Shown: one piece after another, positions 38,251 through 46,947 of the stretch
Position numbering within the stretch: the stretch's first letter is position 1
Layout of the letters: every line of letters starts with the position of its first letter
NCBI RefSeq assembly: GCF_001642805.2
Contig: NZ_CP016948.1
Location: forward strand, 248,001 to 312,000
From: Serratia surfactantfaciens
Lineage (GTDB): Bacteria; Pseudomonadota; Gammaproteobacteria; Enterobacterales; Enterobacteriaceae
Direction: 5' to 3'
Length of the DNA stretch: 64,000 nucleotides
Position numbers and translations under genes: made by a program
Notes under the pieces: model-generated
What the model was told of the DNA's origin: nothing
Databases searched by the model: none
Seen by the model: the letters and a program-made list of their open reading frames with translations, nothing else

Positions 38251-38739
38251 TTATCCAGGCTCCATGCCACTACGGTATCGTTGCACGGTAGCCTGCGGGT
38301 TGCGAGGTGCAGCTGGAACAGATTGCTATAGTGGCTAATATCCTATTGATTATCCACTGATTCATCCGCCGGAAGCTAAGTTGGTCAATGTGATACGGTT
38401 ATTGCCCTCTATATCGAATGTTCAGTTGTTATCTATTGATTTTTCTATGTTATTTTATTTTTATGCTGGAGGGTACATTGCTTCGTGGAAAAAATAAATT
38501 ATTGCTTGAATAGCGCAGAAAAAATCAGGGCTGAAAGCCATAAAATAGATGGATACACTGAATGGTGAGGTGATTTATTGCTTGTCTTAGATTTAAATTC
38601 TGAATTATTCGATTTTTTATATTTATTTTGCTGTCTTTGATTAACCATTCTTATCATAAAACCATGAGTTGATATGCCATCAGGCTCTGTTTCTTCAAAG
38701 AACATGCCGAAATCGGCAGGAGATAATCAGGAGATAATA
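38251..38739. other. AT-rich spacer before LuxR-type gene
   Basis: This 489-bp region is AT-rich from 38430 to 38700, with no supported gene on either strand. It should contain the promoter of the LuxR-type regulator. Confidence 0.45.
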
Positions 38740-39321
38740 ATGCCAACTCTGTTAGAGCATGATCCCGCAGCCCTATGTCGCCACCGGCATGCGCCCAATC
38801 TCGGTTTGGACAGTGTGCCCCGTTCAGCAACGGTATCGGTATCTGCTGCGGATAACTATTTTGCCCAAGGTTTGCAGACCGTGGCTGCCGATATTGTGCG
38901 TGTGTCAGGCAGGGCGCTGAGCGAAGCGGTGCGGGTGATCTACCGGCGTGGCATGGTTTGCGTGGTAATGGAAAGAAGAGCATCACAAATAAAAGGAGTC
39001 GTGTCGCCCTGGCGGGTGCTGCCCGTGTGGGCGTCGCTGGAACAGGCGCGCCGCGTGTTATCGGCGTTGCTGGAAATGCCAGAAATATCCGCAACTCAGA
39101 ACGTCCCTAATGAGCCGCACACTAGCCCGGTGGCGTTTACATGGCGGGAACAGCGGGTGTTGCAGCTGCTGCGCAAAGGGCGTTCGCAAACTGAAGCGGG
39201 CATCATATTGGGCCTCAGCGTAAAAACGGTAAATGCTTATAAACAACGAGCCTTGCGCAAGCTGGGGCTGAAGAATAACCGACAGCTGCAATATTGGTTG
39301 CTGGAGAATTTATCAGAATAA
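38740..39321 (+). CDS. LuxR-type HTH regulator in fimbrial cluster
   Basis: The 193-residue protein starts at 38740, chosen for its 'aggag' site 7 nt upstream; in-frame ATGs at 38674 and 38704 lack one. The C-terminal 60 residues form a LuxR/FixJ HTH: 'FTWREQRVLQLLRKGRSQTE', 'AGIILGLSVKTVNAYKQRAL' and 'RKLGLKNNRQL'. The N-terminal domain is unrecognised and shows no receiver Asp pattern or autoinducer-binding signature. Similar orphan regulators occur in fimbrial loci and set expression or motility balance; targets here are unknown. Confidence 0.85.
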   Translation: MPTLLEHDPAALCRHRHAPNLGLDSVPRSATVSVSAADNYFAQGLQTVAADIVRVSGRALSEAVRVIYRRGMVCVVMERRASQIKGVVSPWRVLPVWASLEQARRVLSALLEMPEISATQNVPNEPHTSPVAFTWREQRVLQLLRKGRSQTEAGIILGLSVKTVNAYKQRALRKLGLKNNRQLQYWLLENLSE

Positions 39322-39524
39322 AATAGATTGGCAATATTCTAAAGCAATAACAAATTATTAACATAACTTCTTTCTTATTTCATCCAGGGGCTGATATTAA
39401 GCCTTAGCGTGTGTATCGCATTTTCGTTACGCGCGTTAGTCGCGGCTGGTCATATTAGGCCGCAGGTTTTTGGACGTTCGGCATTGTAGATGCCGATGTG
39501 AATAAAACCACTGGAGATAGCGTG

Positions 39525-40484
39525 ATGAAAACAGGGAGAAAGCGGATTAGCCCATTGGCATTGAGCCTTTGCGGCGTGTTATGGGCCTGTGCGCAGGGAG
39601 CGTTGGCGCTCGAATGCCATCTGGACAGTGAAAACGGCATCACGGAGGAAACGGAAAACATCGGTGCACTAACCGTAGCCGCCGATCTGCCGGTGGGCAG
39701 CCGGCTATGGACCTCGCGAACCATGACCCGCAGCGTGGTGTGCTGGGCGACCGGCAGCACGAAGGAGGAGTGGGTCTATTTTTATGGCAATCCGGTGGGC
39801 GATGTGGTGCGCCCCGGCATTGGCATGGGGCTGATTTATAACGATGCGGATCTTGGCATCGTCAAGGCCGGCAGCAAGGTGCAAACCGATATGTGGCGAC
39901 TGAATAACAAACCGGAAAAGGGCCTGGTGAAATATCAGGTCTACCTGGAGAAAACGGGCGAAATCAAGGAGGGTGGGAACGACTCGGTGGCGGTGTTTCA
40001 GCTGGACGGTTGGCGCGGGATTAACTCTACGCCGGGTAAAAACTATCGATATATTTTGCAGGGATTGGGAGCGATCAAAGTCTCAACCTGCTCCGTGACG
40101 ATCGATGCGCCGCGGGAAATTGATTTTGGCGTTATTACCTCCATTGCTGCTCCAGGAGTGATTGGCACCCGCGATCTTACCGTCACCGCAACCAAGAGCC
40201 CTGCCTGTCACGCAGGCAGCAAGCTGGGCGTCGCCTTAATATTTTCTGCTCCGGGCGGCGGTGTGGTGGAGAACAATACCGCATTAGATATGGGCAACGG
40301 CACCTATTTCAGCATCCGGGAAAAAGGCGTGAAGGTTGCCTTCGAGACCCCCGTGAGTTTTTGGGACAATGTGCAAAGCGGCAATCAATTTCAGGCCACT
40401 TATAAAACCGAGCTCAACGTAAAAAATACGCTGCAGATGGGGGCAGCGAGTAAAAGCATCATACTGAACGTCAACTATCGCTAG
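39525..40484 (+). CDS. Second two-domain fimbrial adhesin
   Basis: The 319-residue protein starts at 39525 (MKTGRKRISPLALSLCGVLW), with signal ending 'QGALALEC'. The N-terminal region (mature about 1-165) would be a receptor-binding domain. The C-terminal half from 'IKVSTCSVTIDAPREIDFGV' and 'ATKSPACHAG' to 'SKSIILNVNYR' is a pilin domain. This is typical of tip adhesins (FimH/MrkD style). It has its own 200-bp upstream region after the LuxR-type gene, so it may be separately expressed. Confidence 0.82.
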   Translation: MKTGRKRISPLALSLCGVLWACAQGALALECHLDSENGITEETENIGALTVAADLPVGSRLWTSRTMTRSVVCWATGSTKEEWVYFYGNPVGDVVRPGIGMGLIYNDADLGIVKAGSKVQTDMWRLNNKPEKGLVKYQVYLEKTGEIKEGGNDSVAVFQLDGWRGINSTPGKNYRYILQGLGAIKVSTCSVTIDAPREIDFGVITSIAAPGVIGTRDLTVTATKSPACHAGSKLGVALIFSAPGGGVVENNTALDMGNGTYFSIREKGVKVAFETPVSFWDNVQSGNQFQATYKTELNVKNTLQMGAASKSIILNVNYR

Positions 40485-40500
40485 CTATATCAACACTCTC

Positions 40501-41889
40501 ATGGCGCGATATGGCGCCATGAGGCATCAACTCGCTCTATTTTTTGGCGGTACAACTATGCTGTTTGAGCGTATATTTTTTATATTTATATTTCTGCTGT
40601 TTATTCCGGCGGTAATTTATATTCCCCAGGCTAGCGGATTGGGGCTGGCACTGCCGCTCAATTTGCTGGTCTGTAGCGGTGCCGCTCTGTTGATGGCGGT
40701 ATGCTGGGGGGCTGTATCGCTGCGTTGCATGGTGATAACCCCCCTCTGCCGTACAATGTTGCTCGCAGGTCTGCTGTTGGTGCTGCCGATGTTTTTTGCT
40801 CAGGCTGAGTGGCGAAACGCCGCCATCTGGCGGTTGGCTGGCATAGTGGCAGGGATGATGTTCTATTTCACCTGGCTGCAGGTGAGCATGACCGCGTGGC
40901 AACGTTATGCCGTGCTGTATTTGATCCTTTTTGCGGTAACGGCGCAGGCGATGGTTGTCTTGTCGCAACTGTTTGCTTTATCGAACGTGCAAGGCGCCTT
41001 CGGTATTCTTCAACAGCCCGATTTGCTGGCCAGCTTGTTCGCCACCGGTCTAGCGCTTGCGCTAATGGCGTTTTTGCTGCCAGGATTTCGCCTGCCGCAG
41101 GCCCGTGCCGAAGGTTGGCGTCGCCGGGCTCTGGCCGCGATGTTGGCGTTGCTCTCAATGGCGCTGGTATGGGTGCAGTCCGGCATCGGTTGGTTGGCGG
41201 GAGGGGCCGTGTTGGGGGGCGTTGTCCTGCTCCTGTGGCGGCGTTATCCGCGGGATGTTGTCACGGTTTCCTCATGGGTGAGCTGCTCCGCGCTGGTGGC
41301 GGTAGTGATATTGCTTATAAGCAATGAATCCGGAGGTATGCTGCATTATACCAGTTATGAGGGCGTCGACGACGATCGCTGCAGCCAGCTGACGATGATT
41401 GCCAAAAAGCCGCTGTTCAGCTGGGGCTATGGCGGGTTTGAATACGGCTTCCAGTCTGTTCGTGAAGATCAAACTCAACCAAGGAGAGCGGCCGAGATTG
41501 TTCGTCATCCCCCAGGCGAGCCGGTCCTGTGGAGAGCAGAAGGCGGTGTGGCGGCGTGGCTGGGCATGGGAATGCTGGCATGGGAAGGTTTGAAGCTGGT
41601 TACCCGTGCTCGCTGGCGCGACCGATGGGCCTTCGCAAGCAGTAAGGAAACGGCGGGGGAGGCGCTGGCTCTGTGCCTGGCGCTACTGCCGATGGCGCTG
41701 AATATCCTAACTAAAAGCCCGTTTCACCTTTCGGCGCTGCATGGATTGGTGTTTTTGATGTTGCTGGCTATGCTCGATCGCCTGGTCAGCCCTCGTCTGG
41801 CGCGTGGCGCGTTGCTACGGCATTGGCGTTGGCCGATGTTGGCGCTTTCTTTGGCGATACTGTCTGTCATGGCGGCAGAATATATGTGA
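40501..41889 (+). CDS. WaaL/Wzy/PglL-like polytopic membrane protein
   Basis: The 462-residue protein (443 if ATG 40558 is used) has about ten or more hydrophobic spans. A large loop contains 'LFSWGYGGFEYGFQSVREDQ' and 'AAEIVRHPPGEPVLWRAEGG', reminiscent of the periplasmic loop of O-antigen ligases, polymerases and PglL oligosaccharyltransferases (usually GxGxGxF...H-N-x-x-L). The canonical H-N pair is replaced by 'HPPGEP'. It follows the adhesin gene by 16 nt, so pilin or adhesin glycosylation is a possibility; this is inference. Confidence 0.65.
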   Translation: MARYGAMRHQLALFFGGTTMLFERIFFIFIFLLFIPAVIYIPQASGLGLALPLNLLVCSGAALLMAVCWGAVSLRCMVITPLCRTMLLAGLLLVLPMFFAQAEWRNAAIWRLAGIVAGMMFYFTWLQVSMTAWQRYAVLYLILFAVTAQAMVVLSQLFALSNVQGAFGILQQPDLLASLFATGLALALMAFLLPGFRLPQARAEGWRRRALAAMLALLSMALVWVQSGIGWLAGGAVLGGVVLLLWRRYPRDVVTVSSWVSCSALVAVVILLISNESGGMLHYTSYEGVDDDRCSQLTMIAKKPLFSWGYGGFEYGFQSVREDQTQPRRAAEIVRHPPGEPVLWRAEGGVAAWLGMGMLAWEGLKLVTRARWRDRWAFASSKETAGEALALCLALLPMALNILTKSPFHLSALHGLVFLMLLAMLDRLVSPRLARGALLRHWRWPMLALSLAILSVMAAEYM

Positions 41890-42339
41890 AATGCCGAGGT
41901 TGTCGGGGTAAGTGAGCAGGGTAAAAAGAACTTTTACGTAATAGCTTTAGCGGTAATGTGGCGGTGATTTAGCTATAAAGCTTCACGTAATTATCACATC
42001 TGTAGCCTAAGTGAGCTGTAACAGAACGACGGCGGTTCCCCACATTGGCACCGGTTTCTGTCCGTAGAGCTAAACCATTTAGTTACAGATGAATAGCAGT
42101 GCACAGGTAAATGTTCATAGCTAAGTTCATATTAAATTGAAACAAAAGGAAAAGTTATAAGTTGTGAATAGGGTGCACAGTTTCTCTGTAAATCTTTTTT
42201 ATGCTACCCATCAACTCGTAAGACAGCCGGGAGTTAGGCTATTGGCCTTAAGACGATGTTAGTGTGTATCTTTGAGTGTAAGTTGGTTTTTTGTTTTTTT
42301 TTAAATCATTATGAATCAATGCGATAGTTTTGTTTTTTT
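41890..42339. other. AT-rich right end of island
   Basis: About 450 bp with no supported gene, very AT-rich near 42100-42340 and ending in a T run just before the att repeat. No integrase remnant was recognised. Confidence 0.5.
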
Positions 42340-42359
42340 GACTCCTATTATCGGCACCA
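42340..42359 (+). repeat. attR-like copy of tRNA-Thr 3' end
   Basis: 'gactcctattatcggcacca' is identical to the last 20 nt of tRNA-Thr at 21733-21752 and in the same orientation. The preceding sequence is poly-T, not tRNA, so only the 3' fragment was duplicated, as expected for island integration. Confidence 0.85.
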
Positions 42360-42591
42360 CCTCACTTTTTAACTTTCCCTTTCGTACGCTCCGTCACCGA
42401 CTCTGTCAGCAACGCTAAAGCCTATTAATCCGGCGCATGATGCAATACCTGGGCTTGCGTGCCATAAATCGCACAACACACAAACGTCGTAAACGGGAAT
42501 ATGCGTTGCTACGTTGGGACCTCACCGTCTTTTTCTTATCTGAGAAGAAAGGCATTAACGCGATTAATTCATTTAAACAAGTGAGGTTGTT

Positions 42592-43371
42592 ATGTGTGAA
42601 GATTTAATTTCAAGAACGAAGTGTTTTGTCTTTAATGGTCAAAGATACAGAGTCTTTATCTCTCATCGCAGGGGGATTGGCGGTAATTTGAACCCGCTGT
42701 ATCTTTTGGATGCTAACTCCCAGTTTTCGGTCGTGACGGAACGTAACAACAGAAAACGCGATGGGGATATTCTTTATGTCGGCATTGGCTATCAAGACGG
42801 GGTGGATGTCTTGAAGGCAAGAACCCGCGATTATACGGTTCCCTCAGGAGAGAAAGAGTTTGCGGAAGGGGGCGGAGCGGCAGCGTTTTATCAGTTTATT
42901 GCCGCATGCGTTAAACCATGGGTCGAAGCGCATTATCCTGTCAACGTAGATCGGCAAACGCTGGCAGGCCATTCGCACGGTGGTCATTTTGTGTTGTATA
43001 CCCTGTTTAATCATCCTGATGCATTTCAAAATTATTTAGCGGCCAGTCCATCCATTTGGTGGGGCAATGGGGCGTTGATTCCTGACGGCAAGTTAGCCAT
43101 TGATGAACATGTCAATCAGGTCACGCTGATGGTGGGAGAGTATGAAGAAAAGCTTCATCCCCAAAGTAATGAAACAGAGAAAATGCAGATCCTTAGAATG
43201 AACGCCACGCCTAAGCTGCGAGCCAGAAATTTGGCGGAGAAGTTGATCGGTAATGAACAGCGCTGTAGCTTTGTTTTTTGCACCGGACGGCGCCACCCCG
43301 GCGTTATTAAGGATTATGCACAGGTGGCAAACCTGATCGCTGGGCATCGTCCACAATATGACGGGCTTTAG
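42592..43371 (+). CDS. Alpha/beta-hydrolase, esterase D/IroE-like
   Basis: The 259-residue protein has 'LAGHSHGGHFVLYTLFNHPD' (nucleophile Ser in GHSHGG) and 'YLAASPSIWWGNGAL', typical of the Fes/IroE/BesA-like esterase family. A catalytic His is likely in 'TGRRHPGVI'. No signal peptide is visible, so it is probably cytoplasmic. Members cleave siderophore esters or other carboxyl esters; no siderophore genes are nearby, so the substrate is open. It sits just right of the island boundary, with 232 bp of non-coding sequence (42360-42591) before it. Confidence 0.8.
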   Translation: MCEDLISRTKCFVFNGQRYRVFISHRRGIGGNLNPLYLLDANSQFSVVTERNNRKRDGDILYVGIGYQDGVDVLKARTRDYTVPSGEKEFAEGGGAAAFYQFIAACVKPWVEAHYPVNVDRQTLAGHSHGGHFVLYTLFNHPDAFQNYLAASPSIWWGNGALIPDGKLAIDEHVNQVTLMVGEYEEKLHPQSNETEKMQILRMNATPKLRARNLAEKLIGNEQRCSFVFCTGRRHPGVIKDYAQVANLIAGHRPQYDGL

Positions 43372-43825
43372 AATAGACATAGCGTTATTCAAGATCGATT
43401 TTATTGCTGTTAGTCCGGGCTGACGCTGCGAATCCTATCAATGCGAGTCACCTAGATTGTCAGTGGGAAGTCACCAGGGAAAATAAAATAGTCGACAAGG
43501 ATATGGCCCCCTAGGGGCAACACGCTTAGCGCGGCGTCAACGGCTGGCATGATAGTCATGAATACATGCACATTATCCACTTTAAAAACAACAAGATATT
43601 AAAGTGTTGAGCCTTCGCCGCAGGAATATTCCTCCTCTTGCCGTACGTCTTTTTCCTGCCTTTCCCCGGTTAAACAACCGTTTAATTAATCACTGTTATA
43701 ATTACCCCTGTTGAGCCTTGATGGGTGAATGTTTCTTCCTCAAGCATTGCGATGCGGCGCTCTGTGGAGCGGCATCCGTTTTTGGACATGCCGGTGGTTC
43801 GGTGAGAAGTTAGGAGAAGTGCACT
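43372..43825. other. Intergenic region between esterase and TM2 gene
   Basis: This 454-bp region shows no supported gene. Short frames at 43682-43891 (minus) and 43729 onward (plus) overlap the TM2 gene and lack support. Confidence 0.45.
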
Positions 43826-44044
43826 ATGAGCAGAAAAGACAAGCTCGCGGCGGCCCTGCTGGCCATCTTCCTGGGTGGGCTGGGCATTCACAAGTTTTAC
43901 TTAGGGATGAAGTGGTGGGGGCTGTTCTACCTGCTGTTCTGCTGGACGGGGATCCCGGCGATTGTCGGCTTTATCGAAGGTATTATTTATCTGTTCCAGT
44001 CGGAAGAGAAATTCAACCAGAAATACAATTCTGGTCTGATTTAA
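43826..44044 (+). CDS. TM2-domain membrane protein
   Basis: The 72-residue protein fits the TM2 domain: a first helix 'LAAALLAIFLGGLGIHKFYL' with the conserved Gly-x-His-Lys-Phe-Tyr-Leu turn, then a second helix 'WGLFYLLFCWTGIPAIVGFI' and 'EGIIYL'. 'ggagaagtgcact' precedes the ATG. Inner-membrane protein of unknown function, followed by a strong terminator. Confidence 0.88.
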   Translation: MSRKDKLAAALLAIFLGGLGIHKFYLGMKWWGLFYLLFCWTGIPAIVGFIEGIIYLFQSEEKFNQKYNSGLI

Positions 44045-44056
44045 TGCTTTTTCTGG

Positions 44057-44088
44057 CGGCGCTTCCTGTTAAGGGAAGCGCCGTTTTT
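44057..44088. terminator. Terminator after TM2 gene
   Basis: The stem 'cggcgcttcc' / 'ggaagcgccg' is followed by 'ttttt'. It lies between convergent genes and could serve both. Confidence 0.85.
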
Positions 44089-44095
44089 CATTCCG

Positions 44096-44629
44096 TTACT
44101 GTTTCTTCATCATCATCTTGCCGCGCATTTCTTTGCTCATCATTTTATTCGAGCTGGAAATCACGCAGTTATATTGCTTGCCTTGGTTAATGATCATAAA
44201 GGTGCTGACCGGATCTTTAAAATTCTTGTCGATGGTGAAATAAATATACGCCTGTGGCAGCGCCGCCGGTTTAAAGGCGCCGAAGGCATACACATCCGCC
44301 AGGCCCAGCGCGGAGAGATCGACCGTCAGCTCCATCGGTTTCATGGAATCCGGCGATGGGAACATCGACTTGGCCGACATCATCATGGTGCTGCTGTTGA
44401 TGGTGTAATCGGTTTTGACCTTCATGCCCATATATTTCGATTCCGGCATGGAAAGTTCTTTTTTGCAGGCGGCGTCATGCTGCGGCGCCGGGCTGCCATT
44501 TTCCATCACGGCGTGCACGTGTTCCAGCATCACCGCCGCGCTGCCGGTGGTAGGCTGCGCATCGGCCGCGTAAGCCACGCCGCTGAAGGCGGCCACAGAG
44601 GTAAGGATAATGCCTGTAACGATTTTCAT
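44096..44629 (-). CDS. Met-rich secreted protein, unrecognised
   Basis: The 177-residue protein starts at MKIVTGIILTSVAAFSGVAY, with signal cleavage near 'AYAAD'; a longer frame to 44698 adds an unlikely N-terminus. It is rich in Met, with clusters in 'INSSTMMMSAKSMFPSPDSM' and the basic tail 'MMSKEMRGKMMMKKQ'. It has two Cys (in 'DAACKKELSM' and 'KQYNCVISS'). I do not recognise a family. Periplasmic Met-rich proteins can bind copper or resist oxidants, but nothing nearby supports that. Confidence 0.7.
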   Translation of the reverse strand: MKIVTGIILTSVAAFSGVAYAADAQPTTGSAAVMLEHVHAVMENGSPAPQHDAACKKELSMPESKYMGMKVKTDYTINSSTMMMSAKSMFPSPDSMKPMELTVDLSALGLADVYAFGAFKPAALPQAYIYFTIDKNFKDPVSTFMIINQGKQYNCVISSSNKMMSKEMRGKMMMKKQ

Positions 44630-45122
44630 TGTCGCTCTCCGGAATGCTAATAATGATATTAATTGCGGTGTGTAGCCTATTGGCTTGATAAAACGCAAAG
44701 TTACCCCGTTCCATGGAGATAAAGCCTCCTCGGAATATTGTCGATAAAATATTTCCTCGCCCGTTAAAAAGCGGACTTTTTTAATTGCTGTCAGTGTCTT
44801 TGCCTGTGTCCAACTGCATATAAATAGTATGTCTAAACATAGTCAATGTTTGGAATATGCACAAATTATTGCAGTTTTTTTCCGCTTTCCTTTTCCGGTT
44901 TTTAACAAGGGGTAAATATTATATTGATATACAGGCAGTTATCTTTTTACGTTAAAGGCACTCTGTGAAGCGTTATTTATGTGATCTTTATAGTCACAGA
45001 AATAACTCTGAAATTATTATCTTTCTATTTAACGGCTAATTATTCATGGCATAGGCTTCAACCCCTGACGTTTCCTGCGCTAGAATCAGGCGGCCGCTCT
45101 CTGTTGAAACAAGGATATCGCC
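44630..45122. other. AT-rich intergenic region
   Basis: This 493-bp region contains the divergent promoters of the Met-rich protein gene and the 45123 gene. It is AT-rich, and no RNA gene was recognised. Confidence 0.45.
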
Positions 45123-46223
45123 ATGGCCGCCTGGGCCCTTTTGATCGTCGGTTGGTTGCTGATTTGGCAGGATTACCCGATTCTCGGCGCGCTGTGCATC
45201 GCGCTGTTTGCCCTGCTGCAGTGGACGAAATACGCCGCTAAAGGCGCGCAACAACCCGAGGGGCAGGCCGCTGAGTGGCGCAAGACCGACTGGCGTTCGC
45301 AACCGATTGAGATGGCGCACGCCGGTGACAGCGACCGGCAGATCGGCGGCGTAGGGGAGCTGGGCATGGGCGGCCCCAACTTTTGGACGCTGCTGCTGCG
45401 CGACGGAGCGATTGTGCAGGGCGCCTGTGCGGCGCCGCAGGACGTGGATGATGGCAAGCTGCGCCTGATCCCGACCCGCAGCCGCGAGGGTGAGGGGCTG
45501 ACGGTATACGAACCCGCCGCCCGGGCGATGTACGCGCTGCCTGCGCTGACCGATCGCGAACAGAAAGCCTTGGCCGCCGGTGCCGCTGAGGCGCTGGTGC
45601 GGCTGCGGGCGAGGTGTCGGCAGGTGGAGGCTACGCCGTTGCATCCGGTGCGTGGCCTGTGGGTGCCGCAGTGGGTGGAGGATCCGGCGGATCGTCTGGA
45701 GATCGCCTTGCCCAGCGGCCGCACGCTGGCGGCGCGTTCGCGGTTACCGGCGGATCTGCGCCAGGCGGACGATCCCGCCGCGCTGCTGCACGCGCCGCCT
45801 TATGAGCTGTTGTTGGATAACCGGCCGACCGATCTCTTGGTACGCGATCTCGAACGCGTGACGGAATCCCCGACGGGCGACGGCTTGAGCGTCGGCGGCT
45901 GCCAGTTCCGCGGCGAGCAGATCGTTGACGGTCTGTACCATCTGTATTTTGCCGGCGAGTGGTTCAGCCTACTCTCTTACGCGCATAAACCGGCGGGCGG
46001 GCGCGGGGCGGACACCACCTTTTTCGTCGAGCGGGTAGAGCCGCAGGATGGCGGGGTGTTCGTGATTGAATGGGATGCCTACAGCGTGGGGCCGGACGGG
46101 CGCGAGCCGCGCGTGGCGGCTCCGCCGGTTCTGGTTGTCGCGGTAAGCTGGCAGGACGCGCCACTGCAGCTGCCCACGGCCAATAACCGCATGACCGTGC
46201 GCTTGCCCAACGCCACGACATGA
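45123..46223 (+). CDS. Membrane-anchored protein of unknown function
   Basis: The 366-residue protein has two closely spaced N-terminal hydrophobic segments ('AAWALLIVGWLLIW', 'LGALCIALFALLQW') and then a long soluble region. This region contains 'VGELGMGGPNFWTLLLRDGA' and 'FVIEWDAYSVGPDGREPRVA'. The ribosome site 'aagga' precedes the ATG. I do not recognise the family. It is convergent with the unrecognised three-gene cluster at 46.2-49.4 kb, 3 bp from its last gene; both involve membrane proteins with large extramembrane parts. Confidence 0.7.
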   Translation: MAAWALLIVGWLLIWQDYPILGALCIALFALLQWTKYAAKGAQQPEGQAAEWRKTDWRSQPIEMAHAGDSDRQIGGVGELGMGGPNFWTLLLRDGAIVQGACAAPQDVDDGKLRLIPTRSREGEGLTVYEPAARAMYALPALTDREQKALAAGAAEALVRLRARCRQVEATPLHPVRGLWVPQWVEDPADRLEIALPSGRTLAARSRLPADLRQADDPAALLHAPPYELLLDNRPTDLLVRDLERVTESPTGDGLSVGGCQFRGEQIVDGLYHLYFAGEWFSLLSYAHKPAGGRGADTTFFVERVEPQDGGVFVIEWDAYSVGPDGREPRVAAPPVLVVAVSWQDAPLQLPTANNRMTVRLPNATT

Positions 46224-46226
46224 TGC

Positions 46227-46931
46227 TTAAGGCAGCACCCTGACTTCGCCGTTCTGCAGGGTCAGCACGGCGATCGGGCTGCCGGAGAAGCATTCCCTGA
46301 ACGTCCAACCGCTGGGCCGAAACGCCGCCGCTGGCAGCCCGGCTTGCCACTCCTCCCACTGCACGGCCGGCTGATCCGGCGGCAAAAAGAAGGTGACCAG
46401 CCAACCGGCTTCGCAGCGCACCGTTTGGCCGCTCGGGCGGGTAAAGGTATGCGCGCTCGCCAGCTCCATCACCGGCGGTAAAACCTCGAAGGCGACGATC
46501 GGCACGCCGGCCACGTTTTGCGGCTGAGGGAAGCGCACTGCGGTGACACCGTTCATCGTAACGGGGCTGTTTTCGCTGCCGGGCAGGCGCGGATCCTGCC
46601 GGTTTACCCAGCTTCCTTTTGGCAGCGCGATCTCACCAAACGGCCTGGCCTCGTCGAGCGTCAGGTAGCTGCGTTGGTTCCAACGATCTTCAGCTCGTTG
46701 GCTTTTGATATCCTGGATGAGGGTGCCGATCAGCGCCAGCATGCATGCCACCGGGTACACCGCCAGCGCCGAGGCGAGCAGATAGCCGCCCCAGGAGAGC
46801 GGCGGACGCGGGCGGCCGCAGCGGGCGGCGACGTAGCGCCAGCCCCACCAGGCGATCAGGATGCCGGCGAGCAGCAAGGCCAACAACAGCGCCAGCAGCC
46901 CCGCGACGCCGGCGCCATAACCTAACAGCAT
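46227..46931 (-). CDS. Membrane protein of unknown function (cluster gene 3)
   Basis: The 234-residue protein has two N-terminal helices ('AGLLALLLALLLAGILIAWW' and 'LLASALAVYPVACMLALIGT'), then a soluble domain of about 160 residues with 'LTLDEARPFGEIALPKGSWV' and 'FRECFSGSPIAVLTLQNGEV'. It lies 16 nt downstream of the 46948 gene, so they are co-transcribed. Family not recognised. Confidence 0.7.
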   Translation of the reverse strand: MLLGYGAGVAGLLALLLALLLAGILIAWWGWRYVAARCGRPRPPLSWGGYLLASALAVYPVACMLALIGTLIQDIKSQRAEDRWNQRSYLTLDEARPFGEIALPKGSWVNRQDPRLPGSENSPVTMNGVTAVRFPQPQNVAGVPIVAFEVLPPVMELASAHTFTRPSGQTVRCEAGWLVTFFLPPDQPAVQWEEWQAGLPAAAFRPSGWTFRECFSGSPIAVLTLQNGEVRVLP

Positions 46932-46947
46932 GGCAAGTTCCTCATGT

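Larger units (their letters stand above)
21677..42359. mobile_element. Genomic island at tRNA-Thr: CBASS plus fimbriae, no integrase
   Basis: The 20 nt 'gactcctattatcggcacca' occur at the 3' end of the tRNA (21733-21752) and again at 42340-42359, the expected attL/attR arrangement for tRNA-targeted integration. Between them lie an anti-phage CBASS operon and a fimbrial gene cluster with reverse transcriptase. Base composition is uneven, with long AT-rich spacers unlike the flanks. No integrase or excisionase gene is visible, so the island appears immobilised or was mobilised in trans. The boundaries rest on the repeat alone. Confidence 0.8.
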
